NCBI RefSeq assembly: GCF_000344805.1
Contig: NC_020453.1
Span: 7,101,001 to 7,165,000, forward strand
Direction: 5' to 3'
DNA from: Bradyrhizobium oligotrophicum S58
Lineage (GTDB): Bacteria; Pseudomonadota; Alphaproteobacteria; Rhizobiales; Xanthobacteraceae
DNA: 64,000 nt
Shown here: positions 1 through 10,946 of the stretch, piece after piece
How the letters are laid out: the number at the start of each line of letters is the position of its first letter
Position numbering within the stretch: the stretch's first letter is position 1
Position numbers and translations under genes: made by a program
Notes under the pieces: model-generated
What the model was told of the DNA's origin: nothing
Database searches by the model: none
Seen by the model: only the letters and a program-made list of their open reading frames with translations

Positions 1-148
1 CATCTGGGGTGGCGTCGACGCCATCAAGGCGCATGTGCCGCCGATCGTCGACACCCGCGAGGGCGACGCCAGGCTGCTGAACGGACCGAAGGCGGAGGGC
101 GATGTCGGCCACGCCTCGCAGGACGACATCGACGCGTTGTTCAACTGA
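1..148 (+). CDS. C-terminal end of an unidentified protein (partial)
   Basis: An open frame enters from the left edge and stops at 146-148. Only about 48 residues are visible, so function cannot be assigned. The tail ends in SQDDIDALFN. Acidic motifs of this type (S-Q-x-x-I-D-A-L) occur at the ends of chemotaxis and flagellar-switch proteins such as FliM and CheZ-like phosphatases, where they bind CheY. That link is a suggestion from one motif. A strong hairpin follows about 50 bases later and probably ends its transcript. Confidence 0.5.
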   Translation, partial: IWGGVDAIKAHVPPIVDTREGDARLLNGPKAEGDVGHASQDDIDALFN

Positions 149-197
149 GCCCGTCGGCCCGTCCCAGCGACGGTTCCGACAGGTCATGGCACCAAGC

Positions 198-226
198 AAA
201 ACGCCGGCGCTCTCGCCGGCGTTTTT
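198..226 (+). terminator. Rho-independent terminator
   Basis: An inverted repeat AACGCCGGCG / CGCCGGCGTT with a short CTCT loop is followed by a T run. It lies about 50 bases after the stop of the partial gene and suits termination in the plus direction. Confidence 0.8.
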
Positions 227-265
227 CGTTCGTCTCTCGATCGTAGCGGGATGGTCGCCCGGACC

Positions 266-772
266 TCAGGCGCGCGGCCCGCAGCGGACGTAGACCATCG
301 TCTGGTAACGGGTGGCTGCATCCTTGTCGACGAAGCGGGTGATCAGCACCCGGCCGTCGAAGGAGACGACCTCGCGATCCTGCTCGCCGCCGGGGGGGCC
401 GGCCGGACCGATGTAATTCTTGCCGCCGGCCGAGCCCTTCAGCCGCAGCTCCTGCGGAGTTGCCTGGTCGGCCAGATGCATCACCACGCCGCCGGCGGTG
501 CCCGCCCCGATCGTATAGGGCTGTTTGCACTGCGCCAGCGCCATCTTCTCGGTGCGTACGCGGTCATTCGGATTGTTGTAAGCGGCGAGGCCCCATTTGC
601 CCACCAGATCCTCCGCCCGGATCGTCGCCGGAACCTCAGGCTCGACCGGCGCCTCGGTCTGCATGGGCGTCGACGGCGACAGGCTGAAACCCGTGCACGC
701 TCCCAGAAGCATCGTGAGCGCCGACGCGATCGCGAGATTGGCAACCGGCCGCGCGCACCGTGAACTCGTCAT
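266..772 (-). CDS. Putative lipoprotein
   Basis: The 168-residue product begins with a basic N-terminus, a hydrophobic stretch and a lipobox LGAC near residues 23-26. It is therefore probably a lipid-anchored envelope protein, processed by signal peptidase II. The rest is proline- and glycine-rich and matches no enzyme family I recognise. The ATG at 770-772 follows a GGGAT Shine-Dalgarno-like sequence. It is transcribed away from groES, and the shared 330-base intergenic region holds the groES control signals. I take it to be a conserved hypothetical protein of this bacterial group. Confidence 0.75.
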   Translation of the reverse strand: MTSSRCARPVANLAIASALTMLLGACTGFSLSPSTPMQTEAPVEPEVPATIRAEDLVGKWGLAAYNNPNDRVRTEKMALAQCKQPYTIGAGTAGGVVMHLADQATPQELRLKGSAGGKNYIGPAGPPGGEQDREVVSFDGRVLITRFVDKDAATRYQTMVYVRCGPRA

Positions 773-934
773 GGCATCCCCTTAGGAACAAGATCATGGC
801 TGCCCCGTCCGGCAACCAAGCGCAAAACGCGCGTCAGAGCAATGACGTCGGATGACGACGCCGCTCCACTAACATGTCTGGCCCGGGACAACATCCCCTA
901 ACAGCCTCAAGAAGGGCTTAACCGCCGGCCGTTG

Positions 935-964
935 CTTGACAGGAACAGCCGCAAGCCATATTTC
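935..964 (+). promoter_or_regulatory. Probable groESL promoter
   Basis: TTGACA (936-941), a 17-base spacer and TATTTC (959-964) make a plausible housekeeping promoter. The overlapping CTTGACA with downstream CCATAT (956-961) also resembles an alphaproteobacterial heat-shock (RpoH) promoter. It lies 13 bases upstream of the CIRCE element, so transcription would start close to or inside the operator. Start-site mapping would tell the two sigma factors apart. Confidence 0.6.
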
Positions 965-976
965 CCCGAGCGGTCT

Positions 977-1003
977 TTAGCACTCGGAGGGCACGATTGC
1001 TAA
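977..1003 (+). promoter_or_regulatory. CIRCE operator (HrcA binding site)
   Basis: TTAGCACTC, nine bases, then GATTGCTAA. This is the CIRCE inverted repeat with one mismatch (consensus right arm GAGTGCTAA). HrcA binds CIRCE and represses chaperonin operons. It lies 100 bases before groES, so the operon is very probably under HrcA repression. Confidence 0.92.
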
Positions 1004-1102
1004 GGCCGCGAGTCAGTTGGAGCCAAGTGGGCGCCAAATGTGGCCGCATTCAGATTCCCTCCGACAGCAACACTCATCGAAGCACCCCAAAAGGGATCCG
1101 TC

Positions 1103-3164
<2,062 letters not shown>

Positions 3165-3194
3165 GCCCATCGCTTCCATCACCGGGACGTTCAG

Positions 3195-3223
3195 GAAGGC
3201 CGCCTCCGGGCGGCCTTCTTTTT
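3195..3223 (+). terminator. Rho-independent terminator of groESL
   Basis: GAAGGCCGCC and GGCGGCCTTC form a ten-base-pair stem with a TCCG loop, followed by CTTTTT. It lies 31 bases after the groEL stop. Confidence 0.92.
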
Positions 3224-3307
3224 GGCCGAGTGTCCGCGCCGGGGGTGCAGGGATCGCAAATCGGCGCTACAGCTTAAGGCCGATTCTGCCCCCATAAGGA
3301 TTTTCAG

Positions 3308-4501
3308 ATGCGCGCGATTTTGCTTGCGCTGGCCGTGATTGCTGCGGCCGCGCCGGAACTCGGTTGGGCCCAGAGCAAGAGCGGGACCAAGGCGGCCCCC
3401 GCCAACGAGACACGCTATTTCACCGCGATCGACGGCCTGATGGACGGCAATGCCGACGTGATCCTGAAGGAGACGCGCCAAGGCAAGAACGTCACCGCGG
3501 CCACGCTCGATGTCTGTTATCCCGTGGCGAAGAATTCGGACCGCAAGGACCGTTTCGTGGTGAGCCTCACCGTCAATGGCCAGACCTTGACCGGTGCGAC
3601 CCAGAGCAACGGCGCCAAGGAGCCGGTCACGGTGAAGCTGAACCGCAAGCCGACCGGGGACACCTTCGAGTTCCGCGGCCAGATCGCGATCGGCAAGACC
3701 GTGACCGAGGTGGCGTCCACCGACAATTCCGACGTCAGCGAGAAGGAATTCCAGGAGAGCCAGTCGAGCGACGACGGCATCACCGCACAGCCCAAGGACT
3801 TCACCGACGTCTCGCCCGAGGCGGTCTCGGTCCGTCTCAAGCTGGACGCGGTGGTCGAGTTCCTCAAGAGCCTGAAGGGCCAGGATGTCGAGATCTCGCT
3901 CTCCAGCCTGATCGTGACCTGCGACGCACTGCGCGCGGGCGAGCAGACCATCAGCATGACGGTGGATCCCGAGCGCGCCGGCGCGTTGATCGCGAAGGCA
4001 CGGGCCATGAACGGCGTCGTGACCGCCGGCTGGACTGCCGGAACCGTGGAGATGGACCGCACCATCCGCTTCCCGGCCGCGGACTGGCGCGACGGCGACA
4101 AGATCAACCGGGACAAGCTGGGCAGCGCGATTTCCGACGTGCTGGCCAAGACCTACAACGCCAAGCCGACGAGCGTGGCCTGGAACCCGGTCACCGGCAA
4201 ACTCAAGCTGACCTTGAAGCGGCCGAGCCAGTTGATGCCGGCGCTCGAGCTGACCGACGTCATCGAAGTCAGCGGCCTCGTCTCGCCTGACAAGCCAGGG
4301 AGCGCGGATGCGCTGATGCTGTGGATCAGCAGCCCGACCACGACCACTCTCGATGAAGCCGCCGCGGCCAAATTGATCCTGTCGGACGAATCGTCGGGCG
4401 ATGAGGAAAGCGATACGCGCGATGATGGCGGCGCGATCGACGAGCTGGCGAAGGCCTTCAAGGCCAAGCGCTGGGACGCGGACAACTCGGTCTGGAAGTA
4501 A
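3308..4501 (+). CDS. Secreted protein of unknown function
   Basis: The 397-residue product starts with a Sec signal peptide (MRAILLALAVIAAAAPELGWAQ, cleavage likely after residue 21). The mature part is hydrophilic and rich in Thr, Ser and charged residues, with two similar-looking beta-rich halves and an acidic C-terminal stretch (DESSGDEESDTRDDGG). No catalytic motif stands out. The start ATG follows AAGGATTTTC. It lies downstream of the groEL terminator, so it has its own promoter. Probably a periplasmic protein restricted to this lineage. Confidence 0.75.
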   Translation: MRAILLALAVIAAAAPELGWAQSKSGTKAAPANETRYFTAIDGLMDGNADVILKETRQGKNVTAATLDVCYPVAKNSDRKDRFVVSLTVNGQTLTGATQSNGAKEPVTVKLNRKPTGDTFEFRGQIAIGKTVTEVASTDNSDVSEKEFQESQSSDDGITAQPKDFTDVSPEAVSVRLKLDAVVEFLKSLKGQDVEISLSSLIVTCDALRAGEQTISMTVDPERAGALIAKARAMNGVVTAGWTAGTVEMDRTIRFPAADWRDGDKINRDKLGSAISDVLAKTYNAKPTSVAWNPVTGKLKLTLKRPSQLMPALELTDVIEVSGLVSPDKPGSADALMLWISSPTTTTLDEAAAAKLILSDESSGDEESDTRDDGGAIDELAKAFKAKRWDADNSVWK

Positions 4502-4597
4502 GCCGAGCCGTGACGGCAGGTGCTTGGATCTGGATGGACGGCCGCACTGCTCGACCGTCGCTCGATGATGACCACGAGGCGCCGCGATGTCGGTCTC

Positions 4598-4750
4598 ACC
4601 CTCCCCTGGAGGGAGGGTCGATCGCGCGCGAAGCGGGCGAGCGGGGTGGGGTGGGCCGCGGAAACCGGTGCAAGTGGAGAGATCACCCCACCCCGGCTCA
4701 CATGCGCTTCGCGCCTATGAGCCGCCCCCCCCCTCCAGGGGAGGGTGACA
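4598..4750. repeat. Long imperfect palindromic intergenic repeat
   Basis: The outer arms CACCCTCCCCTGGAGGGAGG and CCTCCAGGGGAGGGTG are inverted copies about 110 bases apart. The interior holds GC-rich sequence with a second, weaker symmetry (GGGGTGGGGTG against CACCCCACCCC). It fills most of the 304-base gap between two convergent genes. It resembles the dispersed repeats at 35.6, 38.1, 39.5 and 51.5 kb in style, but its arms differ. No gene is visible inside. Confidence 0.8.
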
Positions 4751-4805
4751 GCGGGGCCTGCGCGCCGATCGATGTGACCAGGACTTTGCAGCCGGCCGTC
4801 TCGGC

Positions 4806-5213
4806 TCAATTGGTGTTGAGCCGGAAGCGCAGCGTCTTCGGTCCGACGAAGATGATCAGGTCGCCCTGGCGCTTCCAGTTGGTCGCCGCGCTCAGCGCCG
4901 CGATCAGGTCGTCATCGGCCTGGGCACGCGCCGCCGGACAGTTACGATCCTCGATCTTGCCGGCGATGAACACGATGGTGTTGCCCGCGACCGAGAACTG
5001 GCCCTTCCCGCCCTTGCACCAGAGCTCCAGCACGGTGTCGCCATTGTCGCCGATGTCGAGATCCGGCACCCGCTTCGAGCCGGGCTGCGGCGGCGCGTCG
5101 AGCGTCATCTCCATGCCGAAGGGAAAATCCTCGGCCGCGGCGGCGGTGATCGACAGACCGGACATCCACAACGCCGCCACCAGGCCGGCACAGGCTCGCT
5201 TCACCACTCGCAT
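4806..5213 (-). CDS. Periplasmic META-domain-like protein
   Basis: The chosen ATG (5211-5213) follows AGGAACG and starts a 135-residue protein with a signal peptide ending at AAAAEDF. The frame is open further upstream, but that extension is not hydrophobic. The mature part contains LELWCKGGKGQFSVAGN and a C-terminal LIIFVGPKTLRFR, a strand pattern like that of META/HslJ-type small beta proteins. Two cysteines (in LWCKG and DRNCPA) could form a disulphide. The META assignment is by look only. It may simply be a lineage-specific secreted protein. Confidence 0.65.
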   Translation of the reverse strand: MRVVKRACAGLVAALWMSGLSITAAAAEDFPFGMEMTLDAPPQPGSKRVPDLDIGDNGDTVLELWCKGGKGQFSVAGNTIVFIAGKIEDRNCPAARAQADDDLIAALSAATNWKRQGDLIIFVGPKTLRFRLNTN

Positions 5214-5324
5214 CGTTCCTCTCGACTCATCATTACGCGCAGGGGCCGCCTTGTAGGCGATCCTCTGCCTGGCCGCCAGCACGCCCGCACAAATGTGACC
5301 TGAACAATGTGACCCGGACATAGC

Positions 5325-5356
5325 AAACCCCGCGCCGCAGCGGCGGCGCGGGGTTT
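5325..5356 (-). terminator. Terminator of lldP
   Basis: AAACCCCGCGCCGC pairs with GCGGCGCGGGGTTT around a short loop, directly after the end of lldP on the minus strand. The T tract is short (GGGGTTTGC), so it may work in both directions or only weakly. Confidence 0.65.
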
Positions 5357-5374
5357 CTGTCGCAGTCAGTGGCG

Positions 5375-7039
5375 CTACTTCAGCACCATGGCCGTGAACG
5401 GATAGACATAGGCCTGCAGGGTGACGAACAGGCCGACCAGACAGGCCAGCACGATCGAATGCAGGAAGACGTAGCGCAGGATCGAGCTCTCGTGGCCGTA
5501 CCAGTTGGTGGCGGTCGAGGCGACGACGATCGACTGCGCATCGATCATCTTGCCCATCACGCCGCCGGAGGAGTTGGCCGCCGCCATCAGCACCGGCGAC
5601 AGGCCGAGCTGCTCGGAGGTGATCTTCTGCAGGTTTCCGAACAGCACGTTCGACGCCGTATCCGATCCCGTCAGCGCCACGCCCAACCAGCCGAGCAAGG
5701 TGCCGAAGAATGGATAGAGCACGCCGGTCGCGGCGAAGGCGAGACCGAGGGTGGCGTCGACACCCGACAGCCGTGTCAGCGTGCCGATCGCGAGCATCGC
5801 CGAGATCGTGATCAGCGAGATCGCGCAGAGCCGGATGGTGCGGCCATATTCGGCGATCAGCCTGCCTGGTCCGACGCCCATCAGGAAGCCGGAGATGATC
5901 GCGGCGATCAGCATGCCGGTGCCGGTGAAGGTCAGATAGGTGAAGGAGAATACGGCGCCTTCAGCCGTCGGCTTCGCAGCCACCGGCGGCATCTTGTTGA
6001 TCAGCTTGTCGAGCTCGGGCACCGGATAGCTCCAGGTGAAGATCGAGTTCGCCCAGGTCTTGAAGGCGCCGTTGCCCCAGATCAGCATGATGACGCAGAC
6101 GATGATCCAGGGCAGCAGCGCGCCCCACAGCTCGGCCTGCGTCAGCGGCGTGCGGTCGAGCGGCTTCGCCGCCGCCATGGTCGCAGCCGATTCGTCGCGG
6201 CCACGCAGCGCCGGCGACAGCCACAGCTGACGGGGCTGCCACACCTTCAGGAACAGGATCAGCGCCCCCATCGAGATCAGCGAGGCGCCGATGTCGACGA
6301 TCCAGGGGTTGATGTAGTTCGAGATCAGGAATTGCGGCACCGCAAAGGATACGCCGGTGACCAGGATCGCCGGCCAGATGTCCTTCATGCCCTTCCAGCC
6401 CGCAAACGCCCAGACCACCCAGAACGGCACGATCAGCGAGAATATCGGCAGCTGGCGGCCGACCATCGCACCGAGGATATAGGGGTCGAGACCGGTCACC
6501 GAGGCGAGGCCCTGGATCGGCGTGCCGAGCGCGCCATAGGCGACCGGCGCGGTATTGGCGATCAGCGACAGGCCGGAGGCCGCGAGCGGCGAGAAGCCGA
6601 GGCCGATCAGCACGGCGCCGGTGATCGCCACCGGCGTTCCAAAGCCCGACGCGCCCTCGAAGAACGCGCCGAAGGAGAACGCGACCAGCAGCAGCTGCAG
6701 CCGGCGGTCTTCGGTGACGCCGCCGATGGCACGCTTCAAGAGTTCGAAGCGTCCGGTCGAGACGGTCACCTGGTAGAGGAAGATGACGTTCAGGACGATC
6801 CAGCCGATCGGGAAGAAGCCGGTGACGACGCCCAAGAACGTGGCGCGGATCGACATGTTGGCCGGCATGGTGAAGACGAAGATCGTGATCACGTTGGTCA
6901 GGATCACGGCGATGATCGCCGCGATATGCGCCTTCACCTTGCCGCTGGCGATCAGGACCAGCAGCGTCACCACAGGGACGGCGGCGGCCAGCGTCGACAG
7001 CGCCGGGCTCCCCAACGGGTCGTAGATTTGATTCCACAT
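5375..7039 (-). CDS. lldP: L-lactate permease (LctP/LldP family)
   Basis: The 554-residue inner-membrane protein imports L-lactate and, in characterised members, glycolate and related 2-hydroxy acids by proton symport. It begins MWNQIYDPLGSP, has about 13 hydrophobic segments, and contains the conserved EGASGFGTPVAI segment near residue 150 and a SSGGVMGKMI segment near the end. The frame is open upstream to 7234, but the ATG at 7037-7039 follows GGGGGAGAAATC and fits the family start. It is divergent from the ABC transporter gene. Since glycolate oxidase genes lie 5 kb away, supply of glycolate or lactate is a reasonable role. Confidence 0.93.
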   Translation of the reverse strand: MWNQIYDPLGSPALSTLAAAVPVVTLLVLIASGKVKAHIAAIIAVILTNVITIFVFTMPANMSIRATFLGVVTGFFPIGWIVLNVIFLYQVTVSTGRFELLKRAIGGVTEDRRLQLLLVAFSFGAFFEGASGFGTPVAITGAVLIGLGFSPLAASGLSLIANTAPVAYGALGTPIQGLASVTGLDPYILGAMVGRQLPIFSLIVPFWVVWAFAGWKGMKDIWPAILVTGVSFAVPQFLISNYINPWIVDIGASLISMGALILFLKVWQPRQLWLSPALRGRDESAATMAAAKPLDRTPLTQAELWGALLPWIIVCVIMLIWGNGAFKTWANSIFTWSYPVPELDKLINKMPPVAAKPTAEGAVFSFTYLTFTGTGMLIAAIISGFLMGVGPGRLIAEYGRTIRLCAISLITISAMLAIGTLTRLSGVDATLGLAFAATGVLYPFFGTLLGWLGVALTGSDTASNVLFGNLQKITSEQLGLSPVLMAAANSSGGVMGKMIDAQSIVVASTATNWYGHESSILRYVFLHSIVLACLVGLFVTLQAYVYPFTAMVLK

Positions 7040-7357
7040 CGTGATTTCTCCCCCCACGTTCTTGTTGGACCCGATCCGTCGGCGCGGATCAGGCCTGCTT
7101 GCCGCCGGCACGGCCGGGCAAGAATCCCGGGAAACGAGATCACAAAACCGGCAACGCCAAACTCTGCTCAAATTCTCGCGAAATCTGGCAGCGGCCGCGG
7201 TCCCTCTCCCCGGCCGCATGCTACGGTTTGCCACAGCCGACCGACAAGCCGGTGGTCGCCGGGCTCATTACGACTTTAGTCTATGCAAACGGCCGGGACC
7301 AAAAATTCTCGTTCGACTTCAGCCTGTTAAGTCCTTTTTCCCAGGAGCAGCCTTTCT
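7040..7357. other. Divergent intergenic region
   Basis: This 318-base gap separates lldP (minus) from the BacA-like transporter gene (plus) and must hold both promoters. I see no clear operator palindrome, riboswitch or repeat in it. Confidence 0.5.
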
Positions 7358-9118
7358 GTGAACAATCTGCGCTCGACCCTCGCCATCGTCTGGCGGATCG
7401 CCATTCCCTACTTCCGCTCGGAGGACAAGGTCGCCGGCCGCACCCTGCTCGCCGCCGTCATCGCGATCGAACTCGCGCTGGTCGCGATCGATGTGCTGGT
7501 GAACCAATGGCAGGCGCGGTTCTACAACGCGCTGCAGGAGTACAACTGGGACAGCTTCATCTGGGAGATCGGTGTCTTCGCCGTGCTCGCGACGACCTTC
7601 ATCGTTCTCGCGATCTATCAGCTCTATCTCAACCAATGGCTCCAGATCCGCTGGCGGCGGTGGATGACCGAGACCTACCTCAGGCATTGGCTCGGCAACG
7701 CCAATCACTACCGGATGCAGCTCAAGGGCGACGCCGCCGACAACCCCGACCAGCGCATCGCCGAAGATGTACAGCTCTTCGTCGACCGTACTCTCACGAT
7801 TACCGTCGGCCTGCTCAGCTCGGTCGTGACGCTGGCCTCCTTCGTCGTCGTTCTCTGGGGACTTTCGGAAGCGGCTCCGCTCACGCTGTTCGGCACCGAA
7901 TATGCGCTTCCGGGCTATCTGGTCTGGGCGGCCCTGCTCTACGCGATCCTCGGCACCGTCTTGACGCATTGGATCGGGTCACCGCTGGTCAATCTCAATT
8001 TCGAGCAGCAGCGTTTCGAGGCCGATTTTCGCTTCAATCTGGTGCGTGTCCGGGAAAACTCGGAGCAGATCGCGCTGCTGCGCGGTGAAGGCGCCGAGCA
8101 AAATCTGCTGTCCGGTCGGTTCGGCCGCGTCGTGAACAACTGGTATCAGATCATGAGCCGGACCAAGCGACTGACGGCCCTTACGAGCGGGTACTCGCAG
8201 GCGGCCGTGATCTTTCCCTACGTCCTGGTCGCGCCGGCCTATTTCGCCAAGAAGGTTCAACTGGGCGGCATGATGCAGACCGCCTCGGCTTTCTCGAGCG
8301 TACAGCGTGCACTGTCGTTCTTTATTTCAACCTATCGCACGCTGGCCGAATGGCGTTCAGTGGTCGCCCGCCTCGACGGCTTCGAGATGTCGATCGAGAG
8401 CGCCAAGTCGCTGTCCACCGAGCCGCAGACGATCGATGTCGTCAGCCACGGAGGCGACAGCATCGAGCTCGCCCAGCTGCTGCTGAAGCTGCCGAACGGC
8501 CTGCCGCTGATCGCGGCCGATGGCTTCAGCCTCAAGAGCAGCGAGCGCACGCTGCTGACTGGCCCCTCCGGCGCCGGCAAGTCGACGCTGTTCCGCGCCA
8601 TCGCCGGCATCTGGCCGTTCGGGATCGGAGCGATCAGCGTGCCCGCGCATGCCAAGCTGATGATGCTGCCGCAGCGGCCGTATTTCCCGATCGGCGCGCT
8701 CAAGGCGGCAATCGTCTATCCCGCGGCCGCGGAGGCTTTCAGCGCCGAGCAGGTCAAGGAGGCGCTGGTGGCCGTCGGCCTGCCGCTTCTGGCCGACCGG
8801 CTGGACGAGGACGGGCATTGGAATCGGATGCTGTCGCTCGGCGAGCAGCAGCGGCTCGGCATCGCCCGCGCGCTGCTGCATGCGCCGCAATATCTCTTCC
8901 TCGACGAGGCCACGGCCTCGCTGGACGAGCCGAGCGAAGCCAGGCTCTATCGGGTCATTGCCGAGCGCCTCCCGCAGACCACGGTCGTCTCGATCGGACA
9001 CCGCTCGACCCTTCACGACTTCCACGATCGCAAGGTCGAGCTGATTCGGGATGGCGACCGGTTCGCGCTGCGGCCGGCCGCCCAGGCGGCCGATGCCCCC
9101 GCAGGCGGGGCGGAGTAG
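7358..9118 (+). CDS. BacA/SbmA-like ABC transporter (BclA/YddA type)
   Basis: The 586-residue protein fuses an SbmA/BacA-type membrane domain to an ABC ATPase. The membrane half (about 1-340) has at least five hydrophobic helices and the family segment WRRWMTETYLRHWL near 99-112. The ATPase half shows Walker A GPSGAGKST (402-410), signature LSLGEQQRLG (492-501) and Walker B YLFLDEAT (512-519). Members import peptides, bleomycin or vitamin B12. In Aeschynomene-nodulating Bradyrhizobium, a protein of this design (BclA) is needed for survival of plant NCR peptides and bacteroid differentiation. Bradyrhizobia carry several paralogues, so this need not be BclA itself. The GTG start follows CCAGGAGCAG. 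Confidence 0.88.
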   Translation: MNNLRSTLAIVWRIAIPYFRSEDKVAGRTLLAAVIAIELALVAIDVLVNQWQARFYNALQEYNWDSFIWEIGVFAVLATTFIVLAIYQLYLNQWLQIRWRRWMTETYLRHWLGNANHYRMQLKGDAADNPDQRIAEDVQLFVDRTLTITVGLLSSVVTLASFVVVLWGLSEAAPLTLFGTEYALPGYLVWAALLYAILGTVLTHWIGSPLVNLNFEQQRFEADFRFNLVRVRENSEQIALLRGEGAEQNLLSGRFGRVVNNWYQIMSRTKRLTALTSGYSQAAVIFPYVLVAPAYFAKKVQLGGMMQTASAFSSVQRALSFFISTYRTLAEWRSVVARLDGFEMSIESAKSLSTEPQTIDVVSHGGDSIELAQLLLKLPNGLPLIAADGFSLKSSERTLLTGPSGAGKSTLFRAIAGIWPFGIGAISVPAHAKLMMLPQRPYFPIGALKAAIVYPAAAEAFSAEQVKEALVAVGLPLLADRLDEDGHWNRMLSLGEQQRLGIARALLHAPQYLFLDEATASLDEPSEARLYRVIAERLPQTTVVSIGHRSTLHDFHDRKVELIRDGDRFALRPAAQAADAPAGGAE

Positions 9119-9209
9119 CCGCGCAAGTCCCGTTCCCCCTCGCACCGCAGGGCTATCGCCCCGGTCGTCATGGCCCCCGCCATCCACGTCGTTCGGCGTG
9201 CTGGGAACG

Positions 9210-9240
9210 AGTTGGATGCCCGGGACAAGCCCGGGCATGA
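9210..9240. repeat. Short palindromic intergenic repeat
   Basis: TGCCCGGG and CCCGGGCA form a perfect eight-base stem around ACAAG within a GGATGCCCGGGACAAGCCCG-type element. This element is common between rhizobial genes. It lies about 100 bases after the BacA-like gene and may cap its mRNA. Confidence 0.75.
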
Positions 9241-9440
9241 CGGAGCTACTCACCGGCAGGATCGTTGATCGCCACAGCCTCATAACCCCAGAGGCCCGGA
9301 GGCGGCGCAAGCTCCGATCGCAAATGCGATAGCCCTGCCTCGCACCGGGGCGCCTCGGGCGCCGCAAGACGGCTCCACGCGCAAGGTGTCTCGCTCCCTT
9401 GACCAGGCCGACGCGCCGTTCGAGAGCCCCGCGGCAAACG

Positions 9441-9470
9441 AAAAGGGCGGCAGATTTCTCTGCCGCCCTT
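9441..9470 (-). terminator. Terminator of the outer-membrane protein gene
   Basis: On the minus strand AAGGGCGGCAGA pairs with TCTGCCGCCCTT around a short loop and is followed by TTCGTTTG. It is about 30 bases past the stop codon at 9500. Confidence 0.85.
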
Positions 9471-9499
9471 GCTTGGAAGTTCGATCCGCCTGGCGGTGA

Positions 9500-10513
9500 T
9501 TACTTCAGATTGGTCATCGCCGTCAGGTCGACCGAGAGCTTGGCAATGCCGGTCGCACCGCACCAGTTCGAGCTGTTTCCGGCCGGATTGTTGCCAGTGA
9601 TGGGCGCGGTTCCGACGCTCGCATTGAAGGCACCGGTGAAGACGCTGCAATCACCCTTCGAAAGATTGCTGTCGGAGTAGCGCAGGTCCAAGGTGAACAC
9701 CTTGTAGGTGAAACCGATGCCGACGTTCCAGGTGTTGTAGTCGGCATAGTGGATGCCGTTCGGGAACGCCGCGGTGCCGTAGAAGCTGTCGGTGGTGCCG
9801 AACCACTGCCGGCCGAACTCGCCGGAGACGTACATGCCGACGCCGCTCGATCCGAAGATGGTGCTCGGCGCGGTGTATTTGCCGGTGACCGAGGTGTAGT
9901 TGCCCCAGGCGCCCGAATTCAGGAAGCTCGGCGTATAGAACTCGGTCACACCGAACGACCAGTTGTCGTTCACCGTGTAGGTGCCCTTGCCGTAGACCTC
10001 GAAGAAGCTGACGTCCTTCTTCATGGTGTTCGCGTTCGTCAGTGCGTTCCCCAAGCACTCCGCGCTCAGCGGACGGCCAGCAGAATCGGTCAGGCCGCCA
10101 TTGAAGGCATTGGCTGCACCGTATTGGCAGGTCCCGCCCGGATACAGATAACCCCACACGCCGATGTCGAAGGCGAAGGCGCCGAAGGTCGGGCGGATAC
10201 CGCCGTAGACGTCGATCTCGGCCGCCGCGCGGTTGGCGAAGGAGATGCTCTCGCCGGCGACGCCGAAGTAGAACTGCAGGTCCTTGTTGACGTTGAAGCG
10301 CGGCTCGAAATAGGCGGCGACCGACGGCTTGTGGTTCGACTGGGTGACGCCGCGGAAGACGTAGTCGTTCATGATCGCGGCGCCGAAGGCGACGTCCCAG
10401 GGATCGAATGCCGGCGCGGGCGGCGCCTTCAGGGCCTTGACCGCCATGTCCGCCGCTGAAGCCGATCCCGAAACCATTGCCAGCGCCGTTGCCAACAAAG
10501 CCCACTTTTTCAT
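9500..10513 (-). CDS. Outer-membrane beta-barrel protein (TIGR02001-like)
   Basis: The 337-residue product has a clear signal peptide (MKKWALLATALAMVSGSASA). The mature protein is rich in aromatic residues and Gly/Asn turns and contains MNDYVFRGVTQSNHKPSVAA, the opening signature of the TIGR02001/Gcw_chp group of conserved outer-membrane proteins. It ends in LSVDLTAMTNLK rather than the usual terminal Phe. The ATG at 10511-10513 is preferred because the signal peptide starts there. Function is unknown. Members are thought to be barrel proteins, some linked to motility or transport. A strong terminator follows. Confidence 0.85.
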   Translation of the reverse strand: MKKWALLATALAMVSGSASAADMAVKALKAPPAPAFDPWDVAFGAAIMNDYVFRGVTQSNHKPSVAAYFEPRFNVNKDLQFYFGVAGESISFANRAAAEIDVYGGIRPTFGAFAFDIGVWGYLYPGGTCQYGAANAFNGGLTDSAGRPLSAECLGNALTNANTMKKDVSFFEVYGKGTYTVNDNWSFGVTEFYTPSFLNSGAWGNYTSVTGKYTAPSTIFGSSGVGMYVSGEFGRQWFGTTDSFYGTAAFPNGIHYADYNTWNVGIGFTYKVFTLDLRYSDSNLSKGDCSVFTGAFNASVGTAPITGNNPAGNSSNWCGATGIAKLSVDLTAMTNLK

Positions 10514-10641
10514 GACGATCCCCATCACCCTAATTTCAGACCTCGGCCCCGACATTCGGCCCCCCAGGGCTCAAACAAGACCGGCTGTGTCATCCAGGTG
10601 CAATTTGTGCCAGGGTCCCGCCGCAGGTGAAGCAAAAAAGC

Positions 10642-10655
10642 GCGGCATCTGCCGC
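10642..10655. other. Hairpin flanked by A and T runs
   Basis: GCGGC-ATCT-GCCGC sits between AAAAAAG and CTTTTT, the form of a small bidirectional terminator. It is 130 bases upstream of the outer-membrane protein start, between that gene and the H1-like gene. It could end a short transcript or shape the leader. Confidence 0.45.
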
Positions 10656-10883
10656 CTTTTTGGGCGTTTTGACATTTCTACGGCAGGTAGTCGGCGCCTG
10701 TTGCATTTGAACAACAAATCTACGTGTGCCTGGGCACCCTAACGAGCACATTCGGGTGTCCGGAAACATCGCAAATCGTCCAGCGGCAGGCAAAACAGCG
10801 CATCGCGCGGAGGTCGGATTCGCCCGGCCGTAAATTTGCGGGCGCGACCGCTTCGAGCAGCAAATTCATCCCCAACGAACAAC

Positions 10884-10911
10884 GAGGCCGCAGCGTCGCC
10901 GCTGCGGCCTC
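10884..10911 (-). terminator. Terminator of the H1-like gene
   Basis: GAGGCCGCAGCG and CGCTGCGGCCTC form a twelve-base-pair stem with a four-base loop. On the minus strand it is followed by GTTGTTCGTT, 36 bases after the stop of the H1-like gene. Confidence 0.75.
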
Positions 10912-10946
10912 GTCTCGTCGATCAGTTCGACATCGTCGAGCGGACG

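Noticed and set aside
5369..7279. A long open frame on the plus strand, more than 600 codons
   Set aside because: It lies antisense to lldP, has an Arg/Gln/Asp/His-rich composition typical of mirror frames in GC-rich genes, and has no family features. lldP on the minus strand is a clear gene.
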